Shown: positions 36,637 through 45,237 of the stretch, one piece after another
How the letters are laid out: each line of letters starts with the position of its first letter
How positions within the stretch are numbered: the first letter of the stretch is position 1
NCBI GenBank assembly: GCA_947500505.1
Contig: CANMSL010000007.1
Span: 151,826-215,825 of the forward strand
Source of the DNA: an uncultured Aquimarina sp.
GTDB lineage: Bacteria > Bacteroidota > Bacteroidia > Flavobacteriales > Flavobacteriaceae
Length of the DNA stretch: 64,000 nucleotides
Direction: 5' to 3'
Made by a program: the position numbers and the translations under genes
The notes under the pieces: generated by a model
The model's database searches: none
Seen by the model: only the letters and a program-made list of their open reading frames with translations
Told to the model about the DNA's origin: nothing

Positions 36637-37797
36637 ATGAGGAATTTTGAATTATACGTGCCTACCAAAATAATTTTTGGCAAAGGAGAAATTAAAAAGT
36701 TAACTACAGAAGTGCTAAAAGATAAAAAGGTTTTATTACTATATGGAGGAGGTAGTATTAAGAAAAATGGTGTTTATGATCAGGTCATCACTGCGTTAAA
36801 AGATCACACAGTGGTAGAATTTGGTGGAATCGAAGCTAATCCTGAATACACTACATTACTTAAAGCATTAGAGATAATCAAGAATGAAGATATTGAGTAT
36901 ATGCTTGCGGTTGGTGGAGGTTCCGTCATTGATGGAACCAAGTTTTTGTCAGCTGCAGCGCTTTATAATGGTGATAATCCTTGGGATATTTTGGCAAAGA
37001 GAATTAGAACAATGGAAGGATTACCATTTGGAACAGTATTAACCCTACCCGCAACCGGAAGTGAGATGAACAGCGGAGCTGTAGTCAGCAGATCCGAAAC
37101 GAATGAAAAAATGGTAATGGGTGGACCAGGATTATTTCCAGAATTTTCTATATGTGATCCAACTGTGGTTCATAGTATTCCGAAACGGCAACTAGCTAAT
37201 GGAATTGCAGACGCGTATACTCATGTATTAGAACAATATATGACATATCCTGCGGATGCACCGCTTCAAGATCGTTTCTCTGAAGGAATTTTACAAACTT
37301 TAATAGAAATCACGCCTGCTGTTATTAAAGATCCTAGTGATTATAAAGCTGCCTCTAACTTTATGTGGTGTTGTACCATGGCCCTTAACGGATATATACA
37401 AAAAGGAGTTCCTACGGATTGGAGTGTACATATGATTGCACATGAGCTAACCGCTTTTTATGGAATTGATCACGCGCGCACATTAGCAGTAATACTTCCT
37501 AGTGCTTACACCAAGAAGTTTGATCAAAAGAAAGAAAAATTAGCTCAATATGCAGAACGTATATTCAACATTAATGAGGGAACTTTAGAGGAAAAAGCCA
37601 GAGAAGCAATTAAAAAAACCGAAGAATTTTATCAATCCCTGGAAATAGAAACCAGATTAAGAGATTATACGGATGATTACGAAGGATTTTCCAAAAAAGT
37701 AGCTAAAAATCTAACAGATCACGGTATGACAGCCTTAGGAGAGCATCAGGATATTACTCCCGAAGTTGCTGCTGAAATTGTAGAAATGGCATACTAA
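36637..37797 (+). CDS. Iron-containing alcohol dehydrogenase, YqhD-like
   Basis: 386 residues, full length for the family. N-terminus NFELYVPTKIIFGKGEI is as in YqhD (NADPH-dependent aldehyde reductase). The cofactor loop is GGGSVIDGTKF (93-103). Metal ligands match YqhD Asp194, His198, His267, His281 at Asp192, His196 (ADAYTH), His265 (DWSVHMIAHE) and His279 (GIDHART). It reduces short aldehydes in the cytosol, often those from lipid peroxidation. Divergent from the BLUF-AraC gene, so light- or oxidative-stress-linked control is plausible. Confidence 0.9.
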   Translation: MRNFELYVPTKIIFGKGEIKKLTTEVLKDKKVLLLYGGGSIKKNGVYDQVITALKDHTVVEFGGIEANPEYTTLLKALEIIKNEDIEYMLAVGGGSVIDGTKFLSAAALYNGDNPWDILAKRIRTMEGLPFGTVLTLPATGSEMNSGAVVSRSETNEKMVMGGPGLFPEFSICDPTVVHSIPKRQLANGIADAYTHVLEQYMTYPADAPLQDRFSEGILQTLIEITPAVIKDPSDYKAASNFMWCCTMALNGYIQKGVPTDWSVHMIAHELTAFYGIDHARTLAVILPSAYTKKFDQKKEKLAQYAERIFNINEGTLEEKAREAIKKTEEFYQSLEIETRLRDYTDDYEGFSKKVAKNLTDHGMTALGEHQDITPEVAAEIVEMAY

Positions 37798-37828
37798 GAT
37801 TAAAACCTTCTTATAACTATAAAATGTT

Positions 37829-37861
37829 AATCTGAACTTCCCTCTGTAGGAAGTTCAGATT
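37829..37861. terminator. Hairpin between convergent genes, possible bidirectional terminator
   Basis: AATCTGAACTTCC (37829-37841) pairs perfectly with GGAAGTTCAGATT (37849-37861) with a 7-base loop. T-tracts are weak on both sides, so terminator strength is uncertain. Confidence 0.65.
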
Positions 37862-37906
37862 GATTATAATATAGTACTAATTGGCATATAAATATCATAT
37901 TAGTAG

Positions 37907-39799
37907 TTACCAATCGTAAATAAATGTATAGAGACCGTCCTCATTTTTTTTCATTTTCGGTTTTTCTAATTCTACTTTGACATTATCGGCATTAACTGAT
38001 TTTAATGACGTATAAGTATCATTGTCGGGTGAACTATTTTTTGCGGCAATAATAGCCGTAAGAGGTTTAGCTGCTTCGCAGGATTGCACTACCGGATATT
38101 GAGGAACTCGAGTTTTATAATTTAATTTTTTTTCCGCTTCCATACCTATATTACGATATCTCTTGCCATCCCAATACTGTAATATTGCATCTGGATTTCT
38201 ATATCGCACTTCAACCTTCACATTAGGTTCTGTCTCTAATGGCGCTGTCCAGTTAAATTCTTTAATAATGTTGCCGGTTTCCAAGCTGGTATACCGTACT
38301 TGATAATGTGGATAATAGTATAATTTTTTAATATCACGATAGTGTTTTTCTTTCCACCAAAGTGCTCCCGTAGTATGTGTATATTGTTTTCCGAAAGGAA
38401 TTCTATCAAATTGATAGGATGCACTTCTACATTCCGGGTCATTATCTGTGGTGCTGAGTCGTACCTGAAATTCTCCATTAATAGAAAGTATCTTTCCGTC
38501 TTCTGTATCTTCACTAACGATAATCCACCCTGAATTAGGATCTAATGGCAGTTTTGTGGGAGTTCCTTTCCATTCTGGTAAATCAAACTCGGGATTAAAA
38601 GTTTCATAATTTTCAAATATTTCTAAATCAGATAAGTAACAGTAATTAGGATCTGCGCTGCAATCTGCTATGATTTTTTGCAACCTGTTTAAATGTTCAT
38701 AATATTTTTGTTCTACCACCACACTTGAATCCACATCTTCCGGTTCAAACAATTCAGAATGTTTTTGTACAAATTTTGCATTAGCATAGTCTTCTTCGAT
38801 CATATATAGAGCATCACTAGCCGCGTCCAAAACCCCTCTTTGTTTAACTCTTATGATACTAAAATCAATATCCGGAAACCCTGCAATACTCTCATATGGG
38901 CTTAATTCTACATATAAAATAACTGCTCGATTATCGGCGCTTACCTGTTCCTTAAAAGCGTTAGCATATTTAATATAAGCTTCCATATCAGTAGACTCAG
39001 GTGTTTTAAATCCTCCTTCAGTAATTACCACAGTGTTAATATTTTTTACCTTACTTACACTAGAATTCATTGCTTGGGCTTGTACGGTTACATCCAACGT
39101 GTTTCCTAAATATTCATTAGTAGTTTTAAAGAAAAGATCATTTTTCACTTTTTCATTAGTATCTCTGCTATTCAAACTAAATAGTGTATACATTTCCCCT
39201 CCGGTATATATACGACTTACAAACATATCACCGCACGTGCGAATAAAGGTTTCAGGATCTCTTTTAGCCAACTCTATCAGTTCTTCTTTAATACGAGGGT
39301 TGATCAGCACTAATGGTTCATTTACATAACTGGCCTTTAGAATGGCATGCTGTGAGAAATTATTAAACTCTGTAGTTTGTAGTGTCTCTAATTTTAAAGA
39401 ATTATCAGAACTCCAAGCTCCTAGTTTAAACTTTAGATCCGCTTTTGTACTGATATTCAAAGAATTTTTAAGCTCTTCCTTGTTTTCGAGAATGTCCATG
39501 GTTACTTGTCCTCGATTCCCTCTGGCATTTGCTAATATCTCAGAAGAAAGATCCATTCCTTCAAATTCTAATACTCCAAAGTATTCCTGTCCGGTTGTAC
39601 TATTATAACCATTACCAAAGTTAAGCTTTTCATACACTCGTATAACTGAAGGCTGAGGGTGATCTCCTATTCTCGATTTTCTGTAGATAATAGAATCCCT
39701 ACTTTTTTCCGGTAGAAGTTCTTTTTGCGATTTTGAATTTTGTTTATCACAGCCCAAAAGAATTAAGCCAATAATTGTGAGAGAATAAAAAGTTTTCAT
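37907..39799 (-). CDS. MACPF/CDC-like lipoprotein
   Basis: 630 residues. Lipoprotein signal ending at ILLGC (Cys17). Residues about 55-330 look like a MACPF pore-forming core: FGNGYNSTTGQEYFGVL at the start, long strand/helix region, and CGDMF-VSRIYT-GG (189-201), which has the spacing of the MACPF signature (Y/W)GTHFx6GG. The C-terminal 300 residues are a separate beta-rich part with several Cys. Family members make membrane pores against other cells or serve in commensal competition. Assignment rests on this motif and the general layout, so moderate. Monocistronic, convergent to the dehydrogenase. Confidence 0.5.
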   Translation of the reverse strand: MKTFYSLTIIGLILLGCDKQNSKSQKELLPEKSRDSIIYRKSRIGDHPQPSVIRVYEKLNFGNGYNSTTGQEYFGVLEFEGMDLSSEILANARGNRGQVTMDILENKEELKNSLNISTKADLKFKLGAWSSDNSLKLETLQTTEFNNFSQHAILKASYVNEPLVLINPRIKEELIELAKRDPETFIRTCGDMFVSRIYTGGEMYTLFSLNSRDTNEKVKNDLFFKTTNEYLGNTLDVTVQAQAMNSSVSKVKNINTVVITEGGFKTPESTDMEAYIKYANAFKEQVSADNRAVILYVELSPYESIAGFPDIDFSIIRVKQRGVLDAASDALYMIEEDYANAKFVQKHSELFEPEDVDSSVVVEQKYYEHLNRLQKIIADCSADPNYCYLSDLEIFENYETFNPEFDLPEWKGTPTKLPLDPNSGWIIVSEDTEDGKILSINGEFQVRLSTTDNDPECRSASYQFDRIPFGKQYTHTTGALWWKEKHYRDIKKLYYYPHYQVRYTSLETGNIIKEFNWTAPLETEPNVKVEVRYRNPDAILQYWDGKRYRNIGMEAEKKLNYKTRVPQYPVVQSCEAAKPLTAIIAAKNSSPDNDTYTSLKSVNADNVKVELEKPKMKKNEDGLYTFIYDW

Positions 39800-40030
39800 A
39801 GAAGTGATGATTAGATTCGTGAAGAAAATTTAGTTGATAATTAGTTGTTTAACAAGGTACTAAATAAAAAATCAATAGGAATCACCGGACTCTTTTAACT
39901 CCTAAAACTACTATTCTTTTAAACGCCCTACATCCATCGCAAAAGCATATTCCAATATCATTAGTTAGACACAAAACAATAATTCTAAATGGACATTAAA
40001 TTGATTTTTGATACTGAAACGGAGAAAAAT

Positions 40031-40261
40031 TTATTGAGACTGGGCTTTTCCTTGAAAATTTTTTCTTGCCTGCAAATCAGACAGGTCGGGAGGTCTCAGA
40101 TACAAACTATGATGATTGACTCCAAAACCTGCTAATACTTCATTCAGTCCAAATGCTTTGTAGGAAGTTGGAAAAACCAACATCGCTTCAGGTTCATAAT
40201 TTGTTTCTCTAAATGGTCTCGATATATTTGCGCTATGCAATAGCCATCTGGAAGACAGCAT
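40031..40261 (-). pseudogene. Gene fragment of unknown origin
   Basis: A 76-codon minus-strand frame that reads like protein (NISRPFRETNYEPEAMLVFP, GFGVNHHSLYLRPPDLSDLQ) and continues open upstream to about 40314 (IVGGDIRVGD) before a stop. Its base composition is richer in GC than the surroundings. It has no plausible full-length start and matches no family I recognise, so it looks like the C-terminal remnant of a transferred gene. It follows the anti-sigma-like gene at 40326 on the same strand. Confidence 0.35.
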
Positions 40262-40325
40262 ATCCCCGACCCGGATATCCCCTCCTACTATAACATAAGA
40301 ACAAATCTCTTTTTAAATGGTTCAA

Positions 40326-40664
40326 TTAGAAATTATTTTTCTTGTAGTAATAGGTTATTCTTATGATATTATTAATATAAAAAAGTATGGTGGCTGTTAT
40401 AATCAATAAAAAAGGTGTTCTGGGTATATTGTTCACCAATCCATTCGAAAACGTTAGTTTATTATGTAAAATATGATTGAACATACCAATTATCAATAAG
40501 GTTAATATTGAACATATAACCAAAATAACGGGAAATGACCACCAAAAAGTCTTTTGTTTAGCTTTCTTTTGTGCAACAACAGTATTCATCAAATTATTGA
40601 TGAAATCGTCTGAAGTTTCTACAGTACTTTTGCTAATAATTTTCTTTATATCTTCTTCTTTCAT
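40326..40664 (-). CDS. Small membrane protein, probable anti-sigma partner
   Basis: 112 residues: a short charged N-terminal cytoplasmic region (1-42, DDFINNLMNTVVAQKK) and two membrane helices (about 44-64 and 84-102). Its ATG overlaps the stop of the ECF sigma gene (ATGA), the usual position and size of compact anti-sigma factors in Bacteroidota. The sequence itself has no diagnostic motif. Confidence 0.6.
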   Translation of the reverse strand: MKEEDIKKIISKSTVETSDDFINNLMNTVVAQKKAKQKTFWWSFPVILVICSILTLLIIGMFNHILHNKLTFSNGLVNNIPRTPFLLIITATILFYINNIIRITYYYKKNNF

Positions 40665-41233
40665 AATAAATGTTTTAGATCGTCTCCAAGTACTTTTTTT
40701 AGTTGGAAAAGCATATTTTCCCTTCCTCTATGTAGGTCTACTTTAATTTTAGAAGTTTTAAAACCAGTAACTTCCTGTATTTCTCTGATTTTATATTCGC
40801 ATAAATAAAAAAGACGTAGGACTAAGGCTTCATCAGGTCGTAACTGCTGTAATGCGATATTTATGAACTTTTTCTGATCGTCTTCCCCGATCGTATCTCT
40901 TTGCGGAGACTCAAGTCGTAGTGTCTCCATTGTATTTTCTATATCTAGAGAATTCTTCTTCCTTTTGAGTTTATTATAGCAGGTATTCACCACAATTCTA
41001 TACAACCACGTTGAAAATGATGACTTATATTGAAATGTATGTAATTTGTGATACACTTTTATGAATACATCCTGAAGTACGTCCTCTGCTACGGTAGCAT
41101 CTCTAATTATGGAAACAGCAAGAGACAACGATACATCTTTATAGACATAAACAAGTTGTCTAAAAGCAGAAGTATCGCCGTCATTTATCTTACGGATCAG
41201 ATCGTAATCCTGTTGTATTCGATTACTTTTCAA
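40661..41233 (-). CDS. ECF RNA polymerase sigma factor
   Basis: 190 residues if started at TTG 41233, which overlaps the preceding gene by 11 bases; no ATG start is available and an earlier TTG at 41260 would overlap by 38. Region 2 (about 25-85, DATVAEDVLQDVFIKVYHKL, FSTWLYRIVVNTCYNKLKRK) and region 4 (about 125-180, RPDEALVLRLFYLCEYKIRE, IQEVTGFKTSKIKVDLHRGR) are clear. It pairs with the overlapping small membrane protein. Confidence 0.88.
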   Translation of the reverse strand: MKSNRIQQDYDLIRKINDGDTSAFRQLVYVYKDVSLSLAVSIIRDATVAEDVLQDVFIKVYHKLHTFQYKSSFSTWLYRIVVNTCYNKLKRKKNSLDIENTMETLRLESPQRDTIGEDDQKKFINIALQQLRPDEALVLRLFYLCEYKIREIQEVTGFKTSKIKVDLHRGRENMLFQLKKVLGDDLKHLL

Positions 41234-41552
41234 GTTTTTTCCTAATAAAATGAGCGACAATTAATCCCGCAGCTCCAAAAATCAAAATTGTACCCCAAAC
41301 CAATAAGTCTATCGCATCTTCTGATAGATTAAAGGTTGTAAAAATAGAAGAAATAATTAATCCAATACCTAGACCTAATGCAATACAACCAATATCCAAG
41401 TATTTTAATTTATTCATTTTGTAATCTGAATATCCTCCATTTTCGATGAGTGATTTTTTGATTAAATATGTATACCTGGCAATGATAAAAACTATTAATA
41501 CCACTGCGATTATCATTGTTGTGAAAACAAATACTTCGTTTAAATCTTTCAT
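41223..41552 (-). CDS. Small three-helix membrane protein
   Basis: 109 residues with three hydrophobic helices (about 8-27, 52-72 and 82-103) and a basic end RKKLEK. The layout resembles DUF6249-type proteins that precede ECF sigma genes in Bacteroidota; this family name is tentative. It lies 8 bases after the serine hydrolase gene and overlaps the sigma gene, so the four genes form one operon. Confidence 0.65.
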   Translation of the reverse strand: MKDLNEVFVFTTMIIAVVLIVFIIARYTYLIKKSLIENGGYSDYKMNKLKYLDIGCIALGLGIGLIISSIFTTFNLSEDAIDLLVWGTILIFGAAGLIVAHFIRKKLEK

Positions 41553-41560
41553 ATCTTGTT

Positions 41561-42673
41561 TTAAAAATGTTCTCCTAAAAGTTTTTCAATTGATTCCAGT
41601 AAAGGAAATAAATTATTTGAGTTTCCAAACATTACAAAACCATATTTTTGTTCTGGAATAAACATAGTATACGCTTGAAAATCCTGGTTATTTCCTGTGT
41701 GCAAATGCATCAATCCATTTTCTGTAGGTTTTTGGGCAAACCCAAGTCCCCAACCAGTTTGTCCGGTTTCTTTTAATAATTCATTTTCAGGTTTAAAGTG
41801 ATTGTGTTCTTTAAGCATCTCATCGCGTGTTTCAGTTTTAATGTTTTTAGGATCCATCATTTCAATTAAAAATCTTGCATAATCCTCAGCATCCGAATGC
41901 AAACTAAATCCAGGTCCTACTTTTTTAAACTTATTAATTTCCGGATTGGTTTTTCCATCAATATGTCCATTAGCAACATCTTTTTGGTATATCGAATTCC
42001 AAGTATAAATAGTTCTATCCATTCCTATCGGATAAGCAGCTTCCTTAATAAATAGTGAATCCAATGCACTACCCCAACCTATTCCTTTTTTTGTACCAAA
42101 AGCAGCACCCAAATGTTGATAGGCTTCTCCGGAATAAGAAAAATCAGTTCCAGGTTTAAAGGCAATAGTTATTGGTTTACCTTTTACCCAATTAGGAATT
42201 CCGGTACCGTGTGATAAGATTATTCTTGGTGTTAATGTTTTATAAGCTTCGAATGAATTCTTGTCTATAACTCCTTCGGGGAATATTGGTTTTAAGTATG
42301 GGTAGATCGGTTTGTCTAAATCTAACTCCCCTTCTTCGACCATTTTCATAATAAAGTATGCAAACAGAGGCTTGGAAAGTGAAGCTCCTTCAAATATTGT
42401 GTTTTTTGTAACAGGCTCTTGTGTTATAAGATTCTTTACTCCAAATGTATTGTGGTATACAATAGACCCATCATTTACTACAGCAATAGAAAGTCCTGGA
42501 AGTTTTATCGAATCCATTGCCTTTTTTAAGTGATTATCTAATATCTGCACATTAATTTTTGTACCATTGGGAACTCTTATAAATGCTGAGTTTTTTTGTG
42601 CAAAAGATATTTTTACCCACATTATACAATGGATGAATAATAACAAGCTTAGTGTTCGTTTTGATTGAATCAT
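41561..42673 (-). CDS. Serine hydrolase, class C beta-lactamase / PBP4-like family
   Basis: 370 residues. Signal peptide about 1-25 (ends SFAQ). Catalytic motif SLSK (Ser98, Lys101), second motif Tyr-Ser-Gly in GTDFSYSGEAYQHLG, third motif HTG in HLHTGNNQDF. This is the serine beta-lactamase fold found in esterases, D-aminopeptidases and carboxypeptidases of the envelope. Real lactamase activity is unlikely to be its job. First gene of the operon with the membrane protein, ECF sigma factor and anti-sigma partner. Confidence 0.87.
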   Translation of the reverse strand: MIQSKRTLSLLLFIHCIMWVKISFAQKNSAFIRVPNGTKINVQILDNHLKKAMDSIKLPGLSIAVVNDGSIVYHNTFGVKNLITQEPVTKNTIFEGASLSKPLFAYFIMKMVEEGELDLDKPIYPYLKPIFPEGVIDKNSFEAYKTLTPRIILSHGTGIPNWVKGKPITIAFKPGTDFSYSGEAYQHLGAAFGTKKGIGWGSALDSLFIKEAAYPIGMDRTIYTWNSIYQKDVANGHIDGKTNPEINKFKKVGPGFSLHSDAEDYARFLIEMMDPKNIKTETRDEMLKEHNHFKPENELLKETGQTGWGLGFAQKPTENGLMHLHTGNNQDFQAYTMFIPEQKYGFVMFGNSNNLFPLLESIEKLLGEHF

Positions 42674-42794
42674 TTTGTTTGATTTTTATGTGATTATTTA
42701 TTTGATTGTGAATTCACAATAATTGGACAAAATGATTTCAAAAAAGGTTACAAAATAATATAAAATTCTGATTTTGTTTGATAAAAAAAACTGT

Positions 42795-42830
42795 AAAAAG
42801 CCTGAAAATATTGATCTTTTCAGGCTTTTT
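42795..42830 (-). terminator. Rho-independent terminator of the S9 peptidase gene
   Basis: AAAAAGCCTGAAAA (42795-42808) pairs perfectly with TTTTCAGGCTTTTT (42817-42830). T-runs exist on both strands, so it can act either way; it lies downstream of the leftward peptidase gene. Confidence 0.85.
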
Positions 42831-42956
42831 TAGTTCAAAATTAATAATGTATTTATATAATTATATCATAATCTTACAATTGATTCCCGTTAGGTATTTT
42901 GAACATAACAAACGAGCATGAATATACACTATAACTCGCTTTTAGTTATTTAACGA

Positions 42957-45137
42957 CTATTTTTCTATTCCCTCTAAATCCAGCATAAATGCATAATTAA
43001 GTGCAGTCCTTTTATACCGTTCGAAACGACCGGAAGCTCCACCGTGACCTGTTTCCATATCACAATCCATAATTAACAAATTGTTATCTGTCTTTAAATC
43101 TCTAAGTTTAGCAATCCATTTTGCAGGTTCCCAATATTGTACCTGACTATCCCAATATCCTGTCGTTATTAATATATTAGGGTAGTCTTTTGCTTCTACA
43201 TTATCATATGGAGAATAGGATTTCATATAGTCATAATATTCTTTATTTTTAGGATTTCCCCATTCATCAAATTCGAATGTAGTTAGTGGTATAGTTTCAT
43301 CCATCATTGTAGAAACTACATCTACGAATGGCACAGCAGCTACTACTCCATTCCATAATTCTGGTTTCATGTTTAAAACAGCACCCATTAATAATCCACC
43401 TGCACTACCACCCATAGCATACAAATGATCTGGACTTGTATAACCCTCTTTTACCAAAAAATCTCCTGAATCAATAAAATCAGTAAATGTATTTTTCTTT
43501 TTTAGAAGTTTACCATCCTCATACCAATACCTACCCATTTCCTGTCCTCCTCTGATATGGGCCATAGCAAATATAAAGCCTCGATCTAATAAACTAAGCC
43601 TTGTAGAACTAAAATAAGGTTCGGTACTACTCCCATAAGATCCATAAGAATATAATAATAAAGGCGTATCAGCACTTTTTTGGGTTCCTTTTTTGTACAC
43701 TAAGGATATAGGAACCTTTACTCCATCTCTTGCCGTTGCATACAATCGCTCAGATACATAATTATCCTTTGAGAAATTGGGATCTAATACTTCTTGTTCC
43801 TTTAAAACTGTTTGTTCTTTCGTTTCCATATTATAGTCAATAACACTATTGGGTGTAGTTAAGGAAGTATAACTATAACGTAAAATATTGGTATCAAAAT
43901 CAAGATTGGTAGTAGCATATGCTAAATATGCAGGATCATTAAACGAAATATAATGATCATCATCGCCATTCCATTTCATCACCCTGATAGTACTTAGACC
44001 ATCTTTTCTCTCACCAAGCACCAAATGATCTTTAAAAGGCGTAAAATTTTGTAGCAAAATATCATCTCTATGAGGTATTACATCAACCCAGTTTTCCTTG
44101 CTTGTGGCAGTAATTGGGGTTTTTACTAATTTAAAATTCTTAGCATCGAGATTTGTCCGTATGTAAAAATGATCTCCAAAATGTGCTACACCGTATTCTA
44201 AATTTCTTTCTCTGGGTTGTATTATTTTCCAATCTCCATCGGGCGTATCCGCATCAAGATATCTATATTCAGTTGATAGCGTCTGATAACTACCGCTGAT
44301 GATATATTTATCAGACCTGGATTTATAAACAAATGTGCTGAATGTGTCATCTTCTTCATTGAATATCAACTTATCCTGTGATTGGTCTGTTCCTAAAACA
44401 TGTTTATAGATTTTATTTGCTCTCAGGGTAACAGAATCTTTGGAGGTGTAAAAAACTGTTTTATTATTATTTGCCCAGGCTATACTTCCTGTTGTATTTA
44501 CTAACTTATCTGAAAGTATTTCATTGGTTTTTAGATTTTTAAAATAAATTGTATAACGGCGTCTGGATACAGTATCAATTCCATACGCTAACATGGTATT
44601 ATCCGGACTAACCGATCTGTTTCCTAGAGCAAAATAAGCCAAATCTTTCGCCATTTCAGGACCGTTAAGCATGATTTCTTCTTTAGCATTATCTTCCAAT
44701 TTTTTACGGCAATATAATGCGTAGTCCATGCCTTTTTCGAAACGGGTGTAATATGAATATCCGTTATCATTATAAGGGACAGAGGAATCATCTTTTTTAA
44801 TGCGGCCAACTATTTCGTCGAATAACTTTTGCTGAAGACTATCGGTATGCTTCATCGCAGCTTCCTTATAATCATTTTCAGCATTTAGATAATCCAGCAC
44901 ATCCTGGGTTTGAGGATCGATGGTTACCGCATTTTTTTGATCGTCACTCAAACGCATCCAGAAATAATTATCGATTCTGGTATCTCCGTGTGCTTTTAAC
45001 TCCTTAGCAATCTTTTTTGCTACGGGCGCTTCTAACGAATGATGCGGTCTGGCTTCCGGTTTTTCTTCTTTGTCAGTTTTACAAGCTATAAATAGCAATG
45101 GTACTGCAAGAAGAAGATTGATGAGTTTTGTTTTCAT
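42957..45137 (-). CDS. S9 family oligopeptidase B-like peptidase, lipoprotein
   Basis: 726 residues. Lipoprotein signal ending at FIACK (Cys about 19). N-terminal propeller region (about 60-430), including DYFWMRLSDDQ near the start as in oligopeptidase B, then the alpha/beta hydrolase domain with LYSYGSYG, Ser578 in GGSAGG, Asp663 (YWDSQV) and His698 (TGHGGASGR). It cleaves short peptides, typically after basic residues, here at the periplasmic face. Single gene with its own terminator. Confidence 0.92.
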   Translation of the reverse strand: MKTKLINLLLAVPLLFIACKTDKEEKPEARPHHSLEAPVAKKIAKELKAHGDTRIDNYFWMRLSDDQKNAVTIDPQTQDVLDYLNAENDYKEAAMKHTDSLQQKLFDEIVGRIKKDDSSVPYNDNGYSYYTRFEKGMDYALYCRKKLEDNAKEEIMLNGPEMAKDLAYFALGNRSVSPDNTMLAYGIDTVSRRRYTIYFKNLKTNEILSDKLVNTTGSIAWANNNKTVFYTSKDSVTLRANKIYKHVLGTDQSQDKLIFNEEDDTFSTFVYKSRSDKYIISGSYQTLSTEYRYLDADTPDGDWKIIQPRERNLEYGVAHFGDHFYIRTNLDAKNFKLVKTPITATSKENWVDVIPHRDDILLQNFTPFKDHLVLGERKDGLSTIRVMKWNGDDDHYISFNDPAYLAYATTNLDFDTNILRYSYTSLTTPNSVIDYNMETKEQTVLKEQEVLDPNFSKDNYVSERLYATARDGVKVPISLVYKKGTQKSADTPLLLYSYGSYGSSTEPYFSSTRLSLLDRGFIFAMAHIRGGQEMGRYWYEDGKLLKKKNTFTDFIDSGDFLVKEGYTSPDHLYAMGGSAGGLLMGAVLNMKPELWNGVVAAVPFVDVVSTMMDETIPLTTFEFDEWGNPKNKEYYDYMKSYSPYDNVEAKDYPNILITTGYWDSQVQYWEPAKWIAKLRDLKTDNNLLIMDCDMETGHGGASGRFERYKRTALNYAFMLDLEGIEK

Positions 45138-45237
45138 AAAAAAATAAGTTTTGATTTTGTACTATTCAAAATTAAACCATAAAATTACAAGTATTCGATG
45201 ACAAATAGATAATTTATCTTATTAGATATATCATGTG

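Noticed and set aside
41561..42673. Calling the serine hydrolase an antibiotic-resistance beta-lactamase
   Set aside because: It has the fold motifs, but the family is dominated by esterases and peptidases and nothing in context suggests resistance.
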